Below, one piece after another: positions 37,716 through 46,919 of a stretch of 64,000 bases of DNA (positions are counted from its first letter, which is position 1; each line of letters opens with the position of its first letter). A program made the position numbers and the translations under genes. Source of the stretch: Chloroflexota bacterium (GTDB taxonomy: Bacteria; Chloroflexota; Anaerolineae; Anaerolineales; Anaerolineaceae); contig JAKAFP010000004.1 of assembly GCA_021825925.1 (NCBI GenBank), positions 186,001 through 250,000 of the forward strand, given 5' to 3'. The notes under the pieces were generated by a model. That model did not search any database. It saw only the letters and a program-made list of their open reading frames with translations, and was not told where the DNA came from.

Positions 37716-39448
37716 TATGGTTTTGAGTTGAACCGTGCCTGCAAGTTTCGGGTGCCGTGTAGTTCAAACAGCGTTAACTTGTTTTTTCCGGGTTTCAAAA
37801 CTGTAGCCGGCACATAGAGCGCCTGCTGCGGACCAACCTTCCAGTAGCGGCCGAGGTTGAAACCGTTAACCCAGGCCACCCCTTTCACCCAACCTGGCAG
37901 CTTGAGAAAAGTATCCAATGGCTTTTCAACCACGAACTCCGCATGATAGAAGGCCGGTTCATTAAGCGGATTTTCAATCCCGGCATACTCCAATCCGGAA
38001 ACATCTTGCAGCGACAGGCAGTAGGTTTCCCAGTCAAAAACGTAATGTCCGTTCAAGATCACTCCATCCAGAATACCCTTGCGGTCCACCAGTTCCGGGC
38101 CAAAGTTAACCCGCCCCATGTTTTCAACCAAAATATCCAACTGGGCTCCGGATGCAGGCACGGTCACTTTCAGGCTCTGATTGGGACGGTTGCGGCGTAG
38201 AACTCCGAGCGGCTTTCCATCCAAAAAGACCTGGGCGCGGTCGCGCAAGCCTTTGATGGAAAGTGCTCCACTCTGTGGGCCACTTAAACGGGTTCTATAA
38301 AGGATGAATCCGTAGTTTTGATCGAGATATTCCATCGGTTCAGTATTCGCTGTATGCACTGGTGTCGAAAGCTTGGGCAGCGCCTTCCACAATGAAACGC
38401 CTCCCGTCACTTTCACAGTTTCAAGCTGCAACTTGGGGCTGGGTGCTGGCAGGGGTTCGTCGGGGACAGGTGCAATCTTGCGGATTGCATTGCGCAGCGC
38501 ATGGTATTTCCTGGTAATGTCTCCTGCCTCGGATAGCGGCGCGTCATAATCGTATGAGTTGATGATCGGCAGGTATTTGCCAAAAACGTGATTGGCGCCG
38601 TTCATGAATCCAAAATTTGTGCCGCCATGCCACATGTACAAATTGACCGAAGCACCAAGCTTCAACATTCTTTCGAAGATCCTGGTCACTCCTCCGGCGG
38701 GCCGGATGTTGTGCCAAAGATTCCAATGATCAAACCAGCCATCCCAAAACTCGGAGCACATCAGCGGCCCCTCGGGCTGAAGTTCTCGCAGCAATTTGAA
38801 GGCATGTTCGGGAGCATGGTCGAAGTTAACCGTGGCAAAGGTTCCCTCCAGCATGCCGGCTTTGAGGTTGCGTCCCTGTTCGCCATCCGAAGTGAACAGA
38901 AACTCAACAATACCCATTCTTTTCAGGCTGTCGCGAATATAAGCCAGATAAGCCTTGTCATCGCCGTAACTACCGTATTCATTTTCGACCTGGACCATGA
39001 TGATCGGGCCGCCGTGAGAATACTGCAGCGGAATGAGCGGGTTTAGCAGAACCTCAAAAAAGCGGTCCATGGCGGCCAGAAAAGGAGGATAAGAACAGCG
39101 CACCCGCATATGTGGATCTTTAAGCAGCCAGGCGGGCAGCCCGCCAAAATCCCATTCCGAACAAATGTAGGGTCCGGGACGCAGGATCACTTTCAATCCA
39201 TGCCGGGCAGCAGCTTTAATGAAAGCCTCAATATCCAGATTTCCCTCGAAATGGAATTCACCCGGTTTGGGTTCATGCAGGTTCCACGAAACGTAAGTCT
39301 CAATGGCATTGAGTCCCATCAAGCGTGCTTTTTCGAGACGGTCATCCCAATACTCGCGTGGCACACGGAAATAATGCATGGAGCCTGAGAGAATGCGAAA
39401 GGGTTTGCCATCCAGCATGAACTGGTCTCCAGAGATGGTGAGCGTCAT
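37715..39448 (-). CDS. GH35 beta-galactosidase
   Basis: The protein has 577 residues. It begins GDQFMLDGKPFRILSGSMHY, the GH35 signature, with LRPGPYICSEWDFGGLP, the acid/base Glu in ENEYGSYG (about E157) and the nucleophile Glu in MCSEFWDGW (about E233). The C-terminal part holds two beta jelly-roll domains, as in other GH35 enzymes. There is no signal peptide, so it is cytoplasmic and removes beta-galactosyl residues from imported oligosaccharides. Its start overlaps the GH31 stop codon (ATGA), so the two are translationally coupled. Confidence 0.93.
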   Translation of the reverse strand: MTLTISGDQFMLDGKPFRILSGSMHYFRVPREYWDDRLEKARLMGLNAIETYVSWNLHEPKPGEFHFEGNLDIEAFIKAAARHGLKVILRPGPYICSEWDFGGLPAWLLKDPHMRVRCSYPPFLAAMDRFFEVLLNPLIPLQYSHGGPIIMVQVENEYGSYGDDKAYLAYIRDSLKRMGIVEFLFTSDGEQGRNLKAGMLEGTFATVNFDHAPEHAFKLLRELQPEGPLMCSEFWDGWFDHWNLWHNIRPAGGVTRIFERMLKLGASVNLYMWHGGTNFGFMNGANHVFGKYLPIINSYDYDAPLSEAGDITRKYHALRNAIRKIAPVPDEPLPAPSPKLQLETVKVTGGVSLWKALPKLSTPVHTANTEPMEYLDQNYGFILYRTRLSGPQSGALSIKGLRDRAQVFLDGKPLGVLRRNRPNQSLKVTVPASGAQLDILVENMGRVNFGPELVDRKGILDGVILNGHYVFDWETYCLSLQDVSGLEYAGIENPLNEPAFYHAEFVVEKPLDTFLKLPGWVKGVAWVNGFNLGRYWKVGPQQALYVPATVLKPGKNKLTLFELHGTRNLQARFNSKP

Positions 39449-41697
39449 TTTAACTCCTTGGTATTAAGTTTTAGATTGATCGAGAAAGCTTGATTGGCTG
39501 GAAGTGAGAAGGGCTCCAAGCTAAGCGTATGGGTTTGTGCATCGTACTCACCCGAGATGACTGCCTGGATTGATTGATCAACACCACGCAGATGGATGCG
39601 ATAGGTGCGGTTTTCAGGAATGAACCCCAGATTACCCTTTGCTGCATGGATGGTGAAGAAACCATCAAGCAGCGAGAAGCGTGTAACACAGTGATCGCCG
39701 CGTTGATAATCCGTGGTCAGACCGTCATCTTCATACAATTCAAAGGCATTATCTGCACCTGGGAACACGTGGATATCCAGTATCGCTGGATTATCAACCC
39801 CACCCCAGCCGGTCATCGGCGCCAGCGGGATGATCGCCCCCGGTTTGGCAAAAACAGGGATGTCTTCCAGTTCCGCGGATATGGACTGCCACTGACTGCC
39901 GTTGAATTTTTCGCCACTGAACAAATCTGTCCAGGTGCCTTCCGGCAGCCAGAACCGTTTCTGCACCAGGTTTGTTTCAGGGTTGGCAGGTTCAACAATT
40001 GGTGCTGCAATCAACTCGGAGCCAAAGAAATACTGATCCTTCGCCTGGTAAGCCTGCGGCTCTTCCATGTTTCCGAAATACATGGGGGCGACCAGGCTGA
40101 TACCCGTCTGATGGGCGCGCCAGGCCATGCTGTATATATAGGGGATCAGCGCATGCCGTAATTGAAGCGCTTGTTTGGTTGCTTTATAGATGCGCTCCGG
40201 TTTGTGCCAGGGACGGCGCTCCAGTTCAGCCTTTTTGGTGGAGTGAAACCTGAAGATCGGGCTGAACACACCAAATTGAACCCAACGTAAATAGAGCTCC
40301 GGAGTCAGCTCCTTGACCATGTGCCCACCAATGTCATGGCTCCACCAACCGTAAGCCACGTTGGCCGCGGTGGACGTGAAATAAGGCTGGTAGGCCAGTG
40401 TTTTCCAGCTCACAAAGGTGTCTCCGCTGAACCCGATCGGGTAACGGTGATTGCCAAGCCCACCCCAGCGCGAAAACACGAAAGGACGTTTGCGCCCATC
40501 ACGGCCGAGGTCTTGATAGTGCAGGTGATTCAACAGCCAGAGCGGGTCCAGCCCCGGGATCTTGCTGGATCTCTTCTGTTGATAATCCATCCACCAGAAA
40601 TCAACCCCTTCCACCTTCGTTGAATTTGTAGATTCCTTTTTTGAAACCATCTCTTCATAAGGGTGGTGCAGAAACTTAAAATAACCATCCATGAAATGCG
40701 GGTCGGCGATGTCAAAGTGGATCGGTTTTTTTGAAGCCGGGTCTACGCCCATCCATTCGGCTAATTGGGGATACTGTTCTTCATGCGGGTAAACCCCGTT
40801 GGCGGGATGCAAGTTGAGCGCCGTACGCAGCCCCTGTTCGTGAAGCCATTGGATCAACCCTTCGGGATCAGGAAAAAGCTGCCTGTTCCAGGTGTATCCC
40901 GTCCAGCCATCGGAAAGGTTTCCAGTCTTGGTGATGTGCCAATCCATGTCAATGATGCAGACCGAGAGTGGAACTTCATGCACCTTAAAATCCAGCATCA
41001 ACTCTTTAAGTTCGTCCTGCGAATACTCCCAATACCGGCTCCACCAGTTGCCCAGAATATAGCGCGGGATCATGGGCATGGAACCTGACACGCGGGTGAA
41101 ATCAGCCAGGCAGGCAGAATAATCAGTGCCATAACCAAAGAAGTATAGGTCTTTGCTTTTGTCAAAGAAGCGGGCAGCTATGGAGGCCAACCCCCTTTTT
41201 GATGGAGCGTCTTTTCTTGCCTGTACCCAGCCAGAATCAGTAAACATGGGCGAAGTGGAATCATCCACGACTGCCCAGCCGGATCTCGACAACAGACCAT
41301 TATCCAATCTTGTGTTTCCTGCGTCCCCATCCAATGTGCGGGCGGTACCCTGCAGATTGTCAGATTGTAGTTCGCCATAATGCCAGGTTACATTTGTTTC
41401 CTTCAATTGGATGGACAGGTTGTCTGCACTGAATCCACGGAGGTCAGGTCGGTAATTGAGTCTCAGATAATCCGTTTCGATCTCAACAAGTTGATTTGTG
41501 ACGGTTTTTGTGAAAGCAGGCACGGGCTGCAGGCGGTGCCAGAAAGCCAGCGAAGGCCGATCTTCAAAATGCTTCCCTTTATCAAATTCAAGCCGGATCA
41601 AACGGTCCGTCAGCACCGTAAACCTGGCACAGCCAGCAATAATAACGGATTCTGCTTGCGCAACGGGATGAAACTCAGGAACCGGAGGAAGTGGCAT
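39445..41697 (-). CDS. GH31 alpha-glycosidase
   Basis: The protein has 750 residues. It has the GH31 N-terminal beta domain, the catalytic barrel with nucleophile Asp in WWMDYQQ (about D371) and acid/base Asp in SGDTFVSW (about D426), and C-terminal beta domains. VCIIDMDWH and RWGGLGNHRYPIGFSGD are also typical. The family covers alpha-glucosidases, alpha-xylosidases and alpha-galactosidases; the substrate cannot be fixed. It is the middle gene of tetR-GH31-GH35, so it probably trims the same galactose-containing oligosaccharide as its neighbours. There is no signal peptide. Confidence 0.9.
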   Translation of the reverse strand: MPLPPVPEFHPVAQAESVIIAGCARFTVLTDRLIRLEFDKGKHFEDRPSLAFWHRLQPVPAFTKTVTNQLVEIETDYLRLNYRPDLRGFSADNLSIQLKETNVTWHYGELQSDNLQGTARTLDGDAGNTRLDNGLLSRSGWAVVDDSTSPMFTDSGWVQARKDAPSKRGLASIAARFFDKSKDLYFFGYGTDYSACLADFTRVSGSMPMIPRYILGNWWSRYWEYSQDELKELMLDFKVHEVPLSVCIIDMDWHITKTGNLSDGWTGYTWNRQLFPDPEGLIQWLHEQGLRTALNLHPANGVYPHEEQYPQLAEWMGVDPASKKPIHFDIADPHFMDGYFKFLHHPYEEMVSKKESTNSTKVEGVDFWWMDYQQKRSSKIPGLDPLWLLNHLHYQDLGRDGRKRPFVFSRWGGLGNHRYPIGFSGDTFVSWKTLAYQPYFTSTAANVAYGWWSHDIGGHMVKELTPELYLRWVQFGVFSPIFRFHSTKKAELERRPWHKPERIYKATKQALQLRHALIPYIYSMAWRAHQTGISLVAPMYFGNMEEPQAYQAKDQYFFGSELIAAPIVEPANPETNLVQKRFWLPEGTWTDLFSGEKFNGSQWQSISAELEDIPVFAKPGAIIPLAPMTGWGGVDNPAILDIHVFPGADNAFELYEDDGLTTDYQRGDHCVTRFSLLDGFFTIHAAKGNLGFIPENRTYRIHLRGVDQSIQAVISGEYDAQTHTLSLEPFSLPANQAFSINLKLNTKELK

Positions 41698-41722
41698 TTT
41701 TAACCTTACCTTTCAACAAGAA

Positions 41723-42355
41723 TTACACGGGCAGCGGAAAATGTTCCTCTGACCAATCTGCAACGGTGAATTGATTTAATGTGAAGATCAAGAGTTGATC
41801 CACGGGGGCAACCTTGAGCCGTTCATGCATGGATTGGCCGTCAATGAACAAGCTGGTAAATCCGTGGACGGCGCTCCAGACGCTGACGGCCATGGCGCCA
41901 ACCGGAGCCGGATGCAGAATCCCTGCTTTTTGGCAGGCATCCACAATTTTAATCAATTCGCCCAAAAGGTTGTCGGCCGCGGCGACCAGGTCGGGATAGG
42001 CTTCTTCACGTTCCACCGCATTGGAGAAAGTCACTTTGAAGTGGGCGGGTTTGTTTTGGGCAAACCTCAAATACATGAACGCCGCCTCAACCAACTGCCG
42101 CTGCGCGTCCGCCTGGTGAGTCACGCGAATCAAGACAAGTTGCTCATACAAGGTCCGATATCCCTCGGTGGAGATGGCGGCGATCAACGCCTGTTTATCG
42201 GCAAAGTGAAAATAGGGAGCGTTGTGACTGACACCTGCCTTTTGAGCCACTTTGCGCAAGCTGAGCCCACCCACCCCTTCTTCAGCCAGGATTTCGATCC
42301 CCGCCTGGATGAGGGTGTTTTTGAGATCACCGTGATGGTATTTTTTATTTTCCAT
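41723..42355 (-). CDS. TetR/AcrR family regulator with WHG-type C-terminal domain
   Basis: The protein has 210 residues. The N-terminal HTH (LSLRKVAQKAGVSHNAPYFHF) is the TetR type. The C-terminal region contains VWSAVHGFTSLFIDG, the WHG pattern of TetR_C_33/WHG domains. It heads the leftward tetR-GH31-GH35 operon (25 bp before GH31) and is divergent from the GH38-melA operon. The shared intergenic region has two TTGAC...GTCAA palindromes, so this protein probably represses both directions. The ligand is likely a sugar or sugar derivative. Confidence 0.88.
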   Translation of the reverse strand: MENKKYHHGDLKNTLIQAGIEILAEEGVGGLSLRKVAQKAGVSHNAPYFHFADKQALIAAISTEGYRTLYEQLVLIRVTHQADAQRQLVEAAFMYLRFAQNKPAHFKVTFSNAVEREEAYPDLVAAADNLLGELIKIVDACQKAGILHPAPVGAMAVSVWSAVHGFTSLFIDGQSMHERLKVAPVDQLLIFTLNQFTVADWSEEHFPLPV

Positions 42356-42361
42356 GCCTCA

Positions 42362-42390
42362 ATCCTACCTTCATACCTTGACAGTGTCAA
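42362..42390 (-). promoter_or_regulatory. Probable promoter of the tetR-GH31-GH35 operon
   Basis: Read leftward: TTGACA (42390-42385), 17-bp spacer, TAGGAT (42367-42362). The start codon at 42355 would lie at or next to the transcription start, so the mRNA may be nearly leaderless; the TAGGA could alternatively act as a ribosome site of a longer transcript. Confidence 0.5.
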
Positions 42391-42420
42391 GATTAACACT
42401 ATAATATTGACAGCGTCAAG
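42377..42420. promoter_or_regulatory. Two TetR-type operators flanking a -10 box
   Basis: CTTGACAGTGTCAAG (42377-42391) is a perfect palindrome around a central G. ATTGACAGCGTCAAG (42406-42420) is a near copy. Their centres are 29 bp apart and they enclose the rightward -10 box. Confidence 0.85.
42378..42405 (+). promoter_or_regulatory. Promoter of the GH38-melA operon
   Basis: TTGACA (42378-42383), 16-bp spacer, TATAAT (42400-42405). The -35 box is inside the first operator and the second operator covers about +1, so repressor binding would block it. Confidence 0.8.
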
Positions 42421-42483
42421 ATAATAATCAATTAAATAGTTTCCGTGACAATGGTTTTTAACCAACTTTCCTGGTGAGGTATT

Positions 42484-45159
42484 ATGACGATCGAAACGAT
42501 TTACATGATCCACCACACACATACGGATATCGGTTTTACCAATGACCAGCCCATTTTCTGGGAAATGCAGTACCGGTTTATTGATGATGCTTTACGTTTG
42601 ATTGATCGCTACAAAGACAATCCCCCTGATTCCAGGTTCCGTTGGACGGTGGAAACCACCTGCGGAATTGAAGCATGGCTCAAAACAGCTTCAAGCGCGG
42701 AAATAGACCGCCTGATCGCGGCTGACAAAGCTGGCCTGATCGAAATCATGGCCATGCAGACCAACAACACCCCTCTGCTTAACACAATCCAGTTGATCGA
42801 AAGCCTGCGTCCTGTCGAACGGTTGCGCAGGGAATATGGTCTCGATATCCGCCACGCCATGAACTGCGACATCAACGGCCAGAACTGGAGCCTGCCGGAC
42901 GTGCTCCTGGACGCTGGTATTGAGGCCTTCAGCATGGCCATCAATCATCATTTCGGCGGTCCTCCCACGCCCCGTCCAAATGTCTTTCTCTGGCAGACCC
43001 CCAGCGGGCGGGTTATTCCAACGCATAACGGCTGGCAGTACTCAAAATTGAATGATTTTGGACTCGGAAATGATAATGACGAAGCCTTTAGTGAATGGTT
43101 CCCGAAAATTGAGCAGTACCTGACCGAACATGGGTATCCCCTGCCCTTCATCATGATGGAGGGATTTCATCCTTTTGGCGATAATGGATCTGCCTGGGGT
43201 GCTTTCGCAGAATTTGCCGACCGTTGGAATAAAACCGGAAAAATCCCAAGGCTGGTTTCTGCCACACCCCGCATGTTCTGGGAACAAGTGAAAGGTCACT
43301 CTGCAAAACTTGAAACCATCCGCGGCGACTGGACGGATTATTGGAATTTTGGCTGCATTTCTGCAGCGAGAGAAACAACCATAAACCGCACCTCTCGCAG
43401 CCGCCTCCAAAGGGCTGACGCCCTGTCTTCAGCTTTACAGCTGCTCAAAAATACAGTCTCGGATCCGACCAATCCGGATGTCTCAGCGGTAAGGTGGTCC
43501 GACAGAACGATCGAATTACAGCGTGATAATGCCTGGCTGATGCTCAACTTATATGGTGAACACACCTGGGGAGCAGATACCGCCTCCAATGATCCGCAGC
43601 TGGAAGATTCGTTGGCAATGGATAATCATAAAAAGAACCTGGCTTTTACCGCCCGTTCTCTCAGCCTGCTGCTGGAACGCGATACATTGGCTGATTTCTC
43701 CCATTTCTTGCCGCATACTGACCCCACCGAGATGGTATTGTTCAATTCACTCCCCTGGGAACGCAGTATTTCCGGCACCATTCCAAAAAACCTGCTCATC
43801 CCTCGCGGGTTGAATACTGATCAGACTTCCAGCCGCCATGCGATTGGACGCATGGCGCAGCCGACCGACTTTTGGACGGACCGAAGTTTAAAGGATTTCA
43901 ATGGCGGCATGGGATGGCTGCTGAAACCTGTCACAGTGCCTGCTTTTGGTTATACGGTGGTGGGTTGGGATGCCTTGGACAGCATGTCCGAAGCGGAAGA
44001 AAGCGATGCAAACATCGTGGAAAACAACCGCTACCAGATCACTTTTGATAAAAACAAAGGCGGTATCAGTTCTTTGTTTGACAAGCAACTTAACCACGAA
44101 TGGATGGACTCATCTGCGGGTCACCCAATTCACGGGTTTGTTCATGAAGAGGTCGCTGACCATGAAACGCCAGAACCCCGCAAGAGGCTTTGCACCGTCA
44201 ACTGGACCATTGACCCAGACACCGAAAGAGGATGGCATCCTGATTGGCAAGCCAACCGCACATCACCCTCGAAAGTATTAATGCACAAAGTTTATCACCA
44301 CTCCTTTGGCACCGTGGTTGAACAAATTCTCGAACACGAAAAGATCGGCAAGATCCTGCAGCGGACGTTCATTCCATCCGAGGGCGATCAGATCGAGTTT
44401 CAATCTGAATGGCAGATGGGTACCACCATTCACCCAGAAGCAACCTACCTGCTCTTCCCATTCAACCTTCCCAACGCCCAGGCACGCTTTGATATCGGCG
44501 GCGTTCCCGTCCGCCCACACCTCGATCAAATTGCAGGATCCTGCCGTGATTACTTCACCGTCCAGGGATGGGTGGATTTTAATAACGGGCATCACGGCGT
44601 GACCATCGCCACCCCCGAAAACCCCATGGTGCAGTTGGGCGATTTTCATTTTGCCCACAACCAGGCTGAAGTTACACTTGAACGTGCCATGCTTTTGGGA
44701 TGGGTGACCAATAATTATTGGGAGACCAACTTCCCCGGAGCGCAGCCCGGTGTCGTTACAGCCTGCTACGCCATCCTGCCTTATGCCGGTGAATTTGATG
44801 AATCCCGCGCCCACCGGTTCGCCGCGGAGGTTGAACACGCTCGCCCCGTCTTGCAGCATATGGGCGAAGTTGCCGCAGCGACTCAACTGCCAGGTTCTGG
44901 AACCCTGCTGAACCTGCCACAACCACCCATCCTGACCTTGAGCTTGCGCAGATCTGCTGATAATGGAGTATTGGTAACTTTATTGAATTCAAGCGATAAT
45001 AGCATCAATGCGGCGCTCGCCAGCGGATTATTGAAATTTAGATCGGCCTGGATATGCGACCTGTTTGGCAACCGGCTTGAGAATGTTCAGGTTGTTAACG
45101 GCAAACTGGAAATTTCCATCACTGCCCGCCGCATCATCACCTTACTTTTGGAGGCATAA
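42484..45159 (+). CDS. GH38 alpha-mannosidase-like glycoside hydrolase
   Basis: The protein has 891 residues. It starts [14 protein letters not shown], the GH38 metal-binding N terminus (His-x-Asp), and has the nucleophile Asp in NCDINGQNW (about D129). A long C-terminal beta part follows, as in other GH38 enzymes. It is most like the bacterial subfamily that lacks a signal peptide, so it should act on imported alpha-mannosides; an alternative sugar cannot be excluded because this branch is poorly characterised. GGTGAGG precedes the ATG. It is the first gene of the rightward operon with melA, a small protein and a transporter. Confidence 0.82.
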   Translation: MTIETIYMIHHTHTDIGFTNDQPIFWEMQYRFIDDALRLIDRYKDNPPDSRFRWTVETTCGIEAWLKTASSAEIDRLIAADKAGLIEIMAMQTNNTPLLNTIQLIESLRPVERLRREYGLDIRHAMNCDINGQNWSLPDVLLDAGIEAFSMAINHHFGGPPTPRPNVFLWQTPSGRVIPTHNGWQYSKLNDFGLGNDNDEAFSEWFPKIEQYLTEHGYPLPFIMMEGFHPFGDNGSAWGAFAEFADRWNKTGKIPRLVSATPRMFWEQVKGHSAKLETIRGDWTDYWNFGCISAARETTINRTSRSRLQRADALSSALQLLKNTVSDPTNPDVSAVRWSDRTIELQRDNAWLMLNLYGEHTWGADTASNDPQLEDSLAMDNHKKNLAFTARSLSLLLERDTLADFSHFLPHTDPTEMVLFNSLPWERSISGTIPKNLLIPRGLNTDQTSSRHAIGRMAQPTDFWTDRSLKDFNGGMGWLLKPVTVPAFGYTVVGWDALDSMSEAEESDANIVENNRYQITFDKNKGGISSLFDKQLNHEWMDSSAGHPIHGFVHEEVADHETPEPRKRLCTVNWTIDPDTERGWHPDWQANRTSPSKVLMHKVYHHSFGTVVEQILEHEKIGKILQRTFIPSEGDQIEFQSEWQMGTTIHPEATYLLFPFNLPNAQARFDIGGVPVRPHLDQIAGSCRDYFTVQGWVDFNNGHHGVTIATPENPMVQLGDFHFAHNQAEVTLERAMLLGWVTNNYWETNFPGAQPGVVTACYAILPYAGEFDESRAHRFAAEVEHARPVLQHMGEVAAATQLPGSGTLLNLPQPPILTLSLRRSADNGVLVTLLNSSDNSINAALASGLLKFRSAWICDLFGNRLENVQVVNGKLEISITARRIITLLLEA

Positions 45160-45160
45160 C

Positions 45161-46489
45161 ATGACCAAAATCACCTTTATTGGGGCAGGCAGTCTCGGCT
45201 TCACCCGCGGACTCGTGCGCGACATCCTTACTTTTCCGCTGTTGGCTGACGCCACCATCGCCCTGATGGATATTGATCCCGAACGTCTTGAGTTCTCAAA
45301 AAAAGCCGTCGAGAAGATCATCCAGCTCGGCAATTATCCCGCCAAGGTCACCGCCACACTTGATCGGGTGGAAGCTCTGCGCGACGCGGATGTGGTCCTG
45401 ACCACCATCCTGGCAGGTCAAACGGATGTCTGGCGGCATGATATTGAAATCCCGAAGAAATACGGTGTGGATACCAATGTGGGTGATACCCGCGGACCCT
45501 CTGGCATTTTCCGCTTCTTGCGCACCATCAACCCCATGATGGATATCGTGCGCAACATGGAAAGGGTCTGCCCGAAAGCTGTTTTGCTGAATTACACCAA
45601 TCCCATGGCCATGTTGTGCGGCGCCATTCAACGCAGTTCATTCATCTCCACCACCGGTTTGTGCCACTCCGTGCAGGGGACGGCGCAAATGCTCGGCTGG
45701 TGGATCGGTGCCAGCCCGGAAGAGATCACCTACACCTGTGCAGGCATCAACCACCAGGCCTGGTACCTTGATTTCAAAGTCAACGGCGAAGATGCCTATC
45801 CCCTCATTCATCAGGCCATCACCGAGAATCCCGAAGTCTACGAAAGCGAGATTGTTCGCAACGAAATGTATCTCGCTCTGGGCAAATACGTCACCGAATC
45901 CAGCGGACACAATTCCGAGTACAACTGGTGGTTCCGCAAACGGCCGGATCTGATCGAGAAATACTGCATCCACGGCACAGGCTGGAACCCCGGCGAGTAC
46001 GCTTACATTCTGAAGGAATACCAAAACAACGAAGCCACCTGGAAGGACCAGGCCAAGGAATGGTTTGCCTCAGACACCCCCATCATCCTCGACCGCGGAC
46101 AGGAGTACGCTGCCTATATCATCAACGCGCTCAAGGGCGGTGAGCTGTTCAAATTCAACGGCAACGTGCCGAACACCAATCTCGTTTCCAACCTGCCCCA
46201 AAACGCCTGCGTGGAAGTTCCCGTGCTGGTGGATAAGGACGGTTTGCATCCCATCCACGTTGGCGCGCTGCCCCCGGAATGCGCCCTGCTGACCCAACTC
46301 TCAAGCGGCATCGAAGAAATGGCCATCACCGGCAGTCTGGCTGGCGACCCCACCATGATCTACCGCGCCATCTGCCACGATCCGCTGACAGCCGCCGTGC
46401 TCTCGCTGCAAGAGATCAGAACCATGGTCAATGAAATGTTTGAACAGAACAAGGCTTACCTGCCTCAATTCAAAAACTTCAAAGTATAA
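45161..46489 (+). CDS. melA: GH4 alpha-galactosidase (MelA-like)
   Basis: The protein has 442 residues. GGAGG lies 7 nt before the ATG at 45161, which is 1 nt after the GH38 stop codon; earlier in-frame starts would overlap GH38. [20 protein letters not shown] is the NAD-binding fold. [16 protein letters not shown] (metal-binding Cys) and [11 protein letters not shown] (His) match E. coli MelA closely. GH4 enzymes use NAD+ and Mn2+ and oxidise C3 of the sugar during cleavage. The likely substrate is an alpha-galactoside taken up by the GPH transporter downstream. Confidence 0.88.
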   Translation: MTKITFIGAGSLGFTRGLVRDILTFPLLADATIALMDIDPERLEFSKKAVEKIIQLGNYPAKVTATLDRVEALRDADVVLTTILAGQTDVWRHDIEIPKKYGVDTNVGDTRGPSGIFRFLRTINPMMDIVRNMERVCPKAVLLNYTNPMAMLCGAIQRSSFISTTGLCHSVQGTAQMLGWWIGASPEEITYTCAGINHQAWYLDFKVNGEDAYPLIHQAITENPEVYESEIVRNEMYLALGKYVTESSGHNSEYNWWFRKRPDLIEKYCIHGTGWNPGEYAYILKEYQNNEATWKDQAKEWFASDTPIILDRGQEYAAYIINALKGGELFKFNGNVPNTNLVSNLPQNACVEVPVLVDKDGLHPIHVGALPPECALLTQLSSGIEEMAITGSLAGDPTMIYRAICHDPLTAAVLSLQEIRTMVNEMFEQNKAYLPQFKNFKV

Positions 46490-46527
46490 GCATTGATTGG
46501 TATTCATCTCATCAAAGGAGAAAAACC

Positions 46528-46887
46528 ATGTTTCCACCCTTCATTCTCGCCAAGTTGTATGTCAAAGGCACCCTCAAAAACACTGCCACCGGTTTCGAAT
46601 TTACTTTGAAAAACATCATTGATTCAACCCTGTTGATCGGCATCGGACCGATAACCGTCGGCAGTAAAGTCTATGAAGGTGCAGCGCTCACCATGACAGT
46701 ACCAGAAAAATCCGTCAGCGGTGCGGAAATTTCAAGCAAGAACTCCATCCCCGCCCGAATGGGCATTCCCATTGTGGTCAGCATCACCGGCGACCCGCTC
46801 GCCCCCGGTCAAAACAAGATCGGCGTGGCAGCCACCACCAGCGATATCGGTGTGATCAAGTTTGAGATCAACGATACGGTTGCGTAA
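46528..46887 (+). CDS. Small beta-rich protein in GH4 operon (possible C-glycoside deglycosidase beta-subunit-like)
   Basis: The protein has 119 residues and GGAGA before the ATG. There is no signal peptide. The sequence alternates strands and turns: LYVKGTLKNTATGFEFTLKN, then IGPITVGSKVYEG, LAPGQNKIGVAATT and IGVIKFEINDTVA. The pattern resembles the small beta-sandwich subunit of bacterial C-glycoside deglycosidases (DUF6379-like), from memory and without alignment. No large (isomerase-like) subunit is present here; the flanking gene is instead GH4, which also works through a C3-keto sugar. It is between melA (38 bp) and the sugar transporter (32 bp), so it belongs to the operon. Confidence 0.6.
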   Translation: MFPPFILAKLYVKGTLKNTATGFEFTLKNIIDSTLLIGIGPITVGSKVYEGAALTMTVPEKSVSGAEISSKNSIPARMGIPIVVSITGDPLAPGQNKIGVAATTSDIGVIKFEINDTVA

Positions 46888-46919
46888 ACGATTAATTGCG
46901 CTTCAAGGGAGGCCGCTTC

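Noticed and set aside
41795-42424. A 209-codon rightward frame opposite the tetR gene
   Set aside because: It is a mirror of the coding strand, runs through the operators, and lacks any recognisable motif.
44278-44922. A 214-codon leftward frame inside GH38
   Set aside because: It lies wholly within the catalytic gene and shows no motif or ribosome site.
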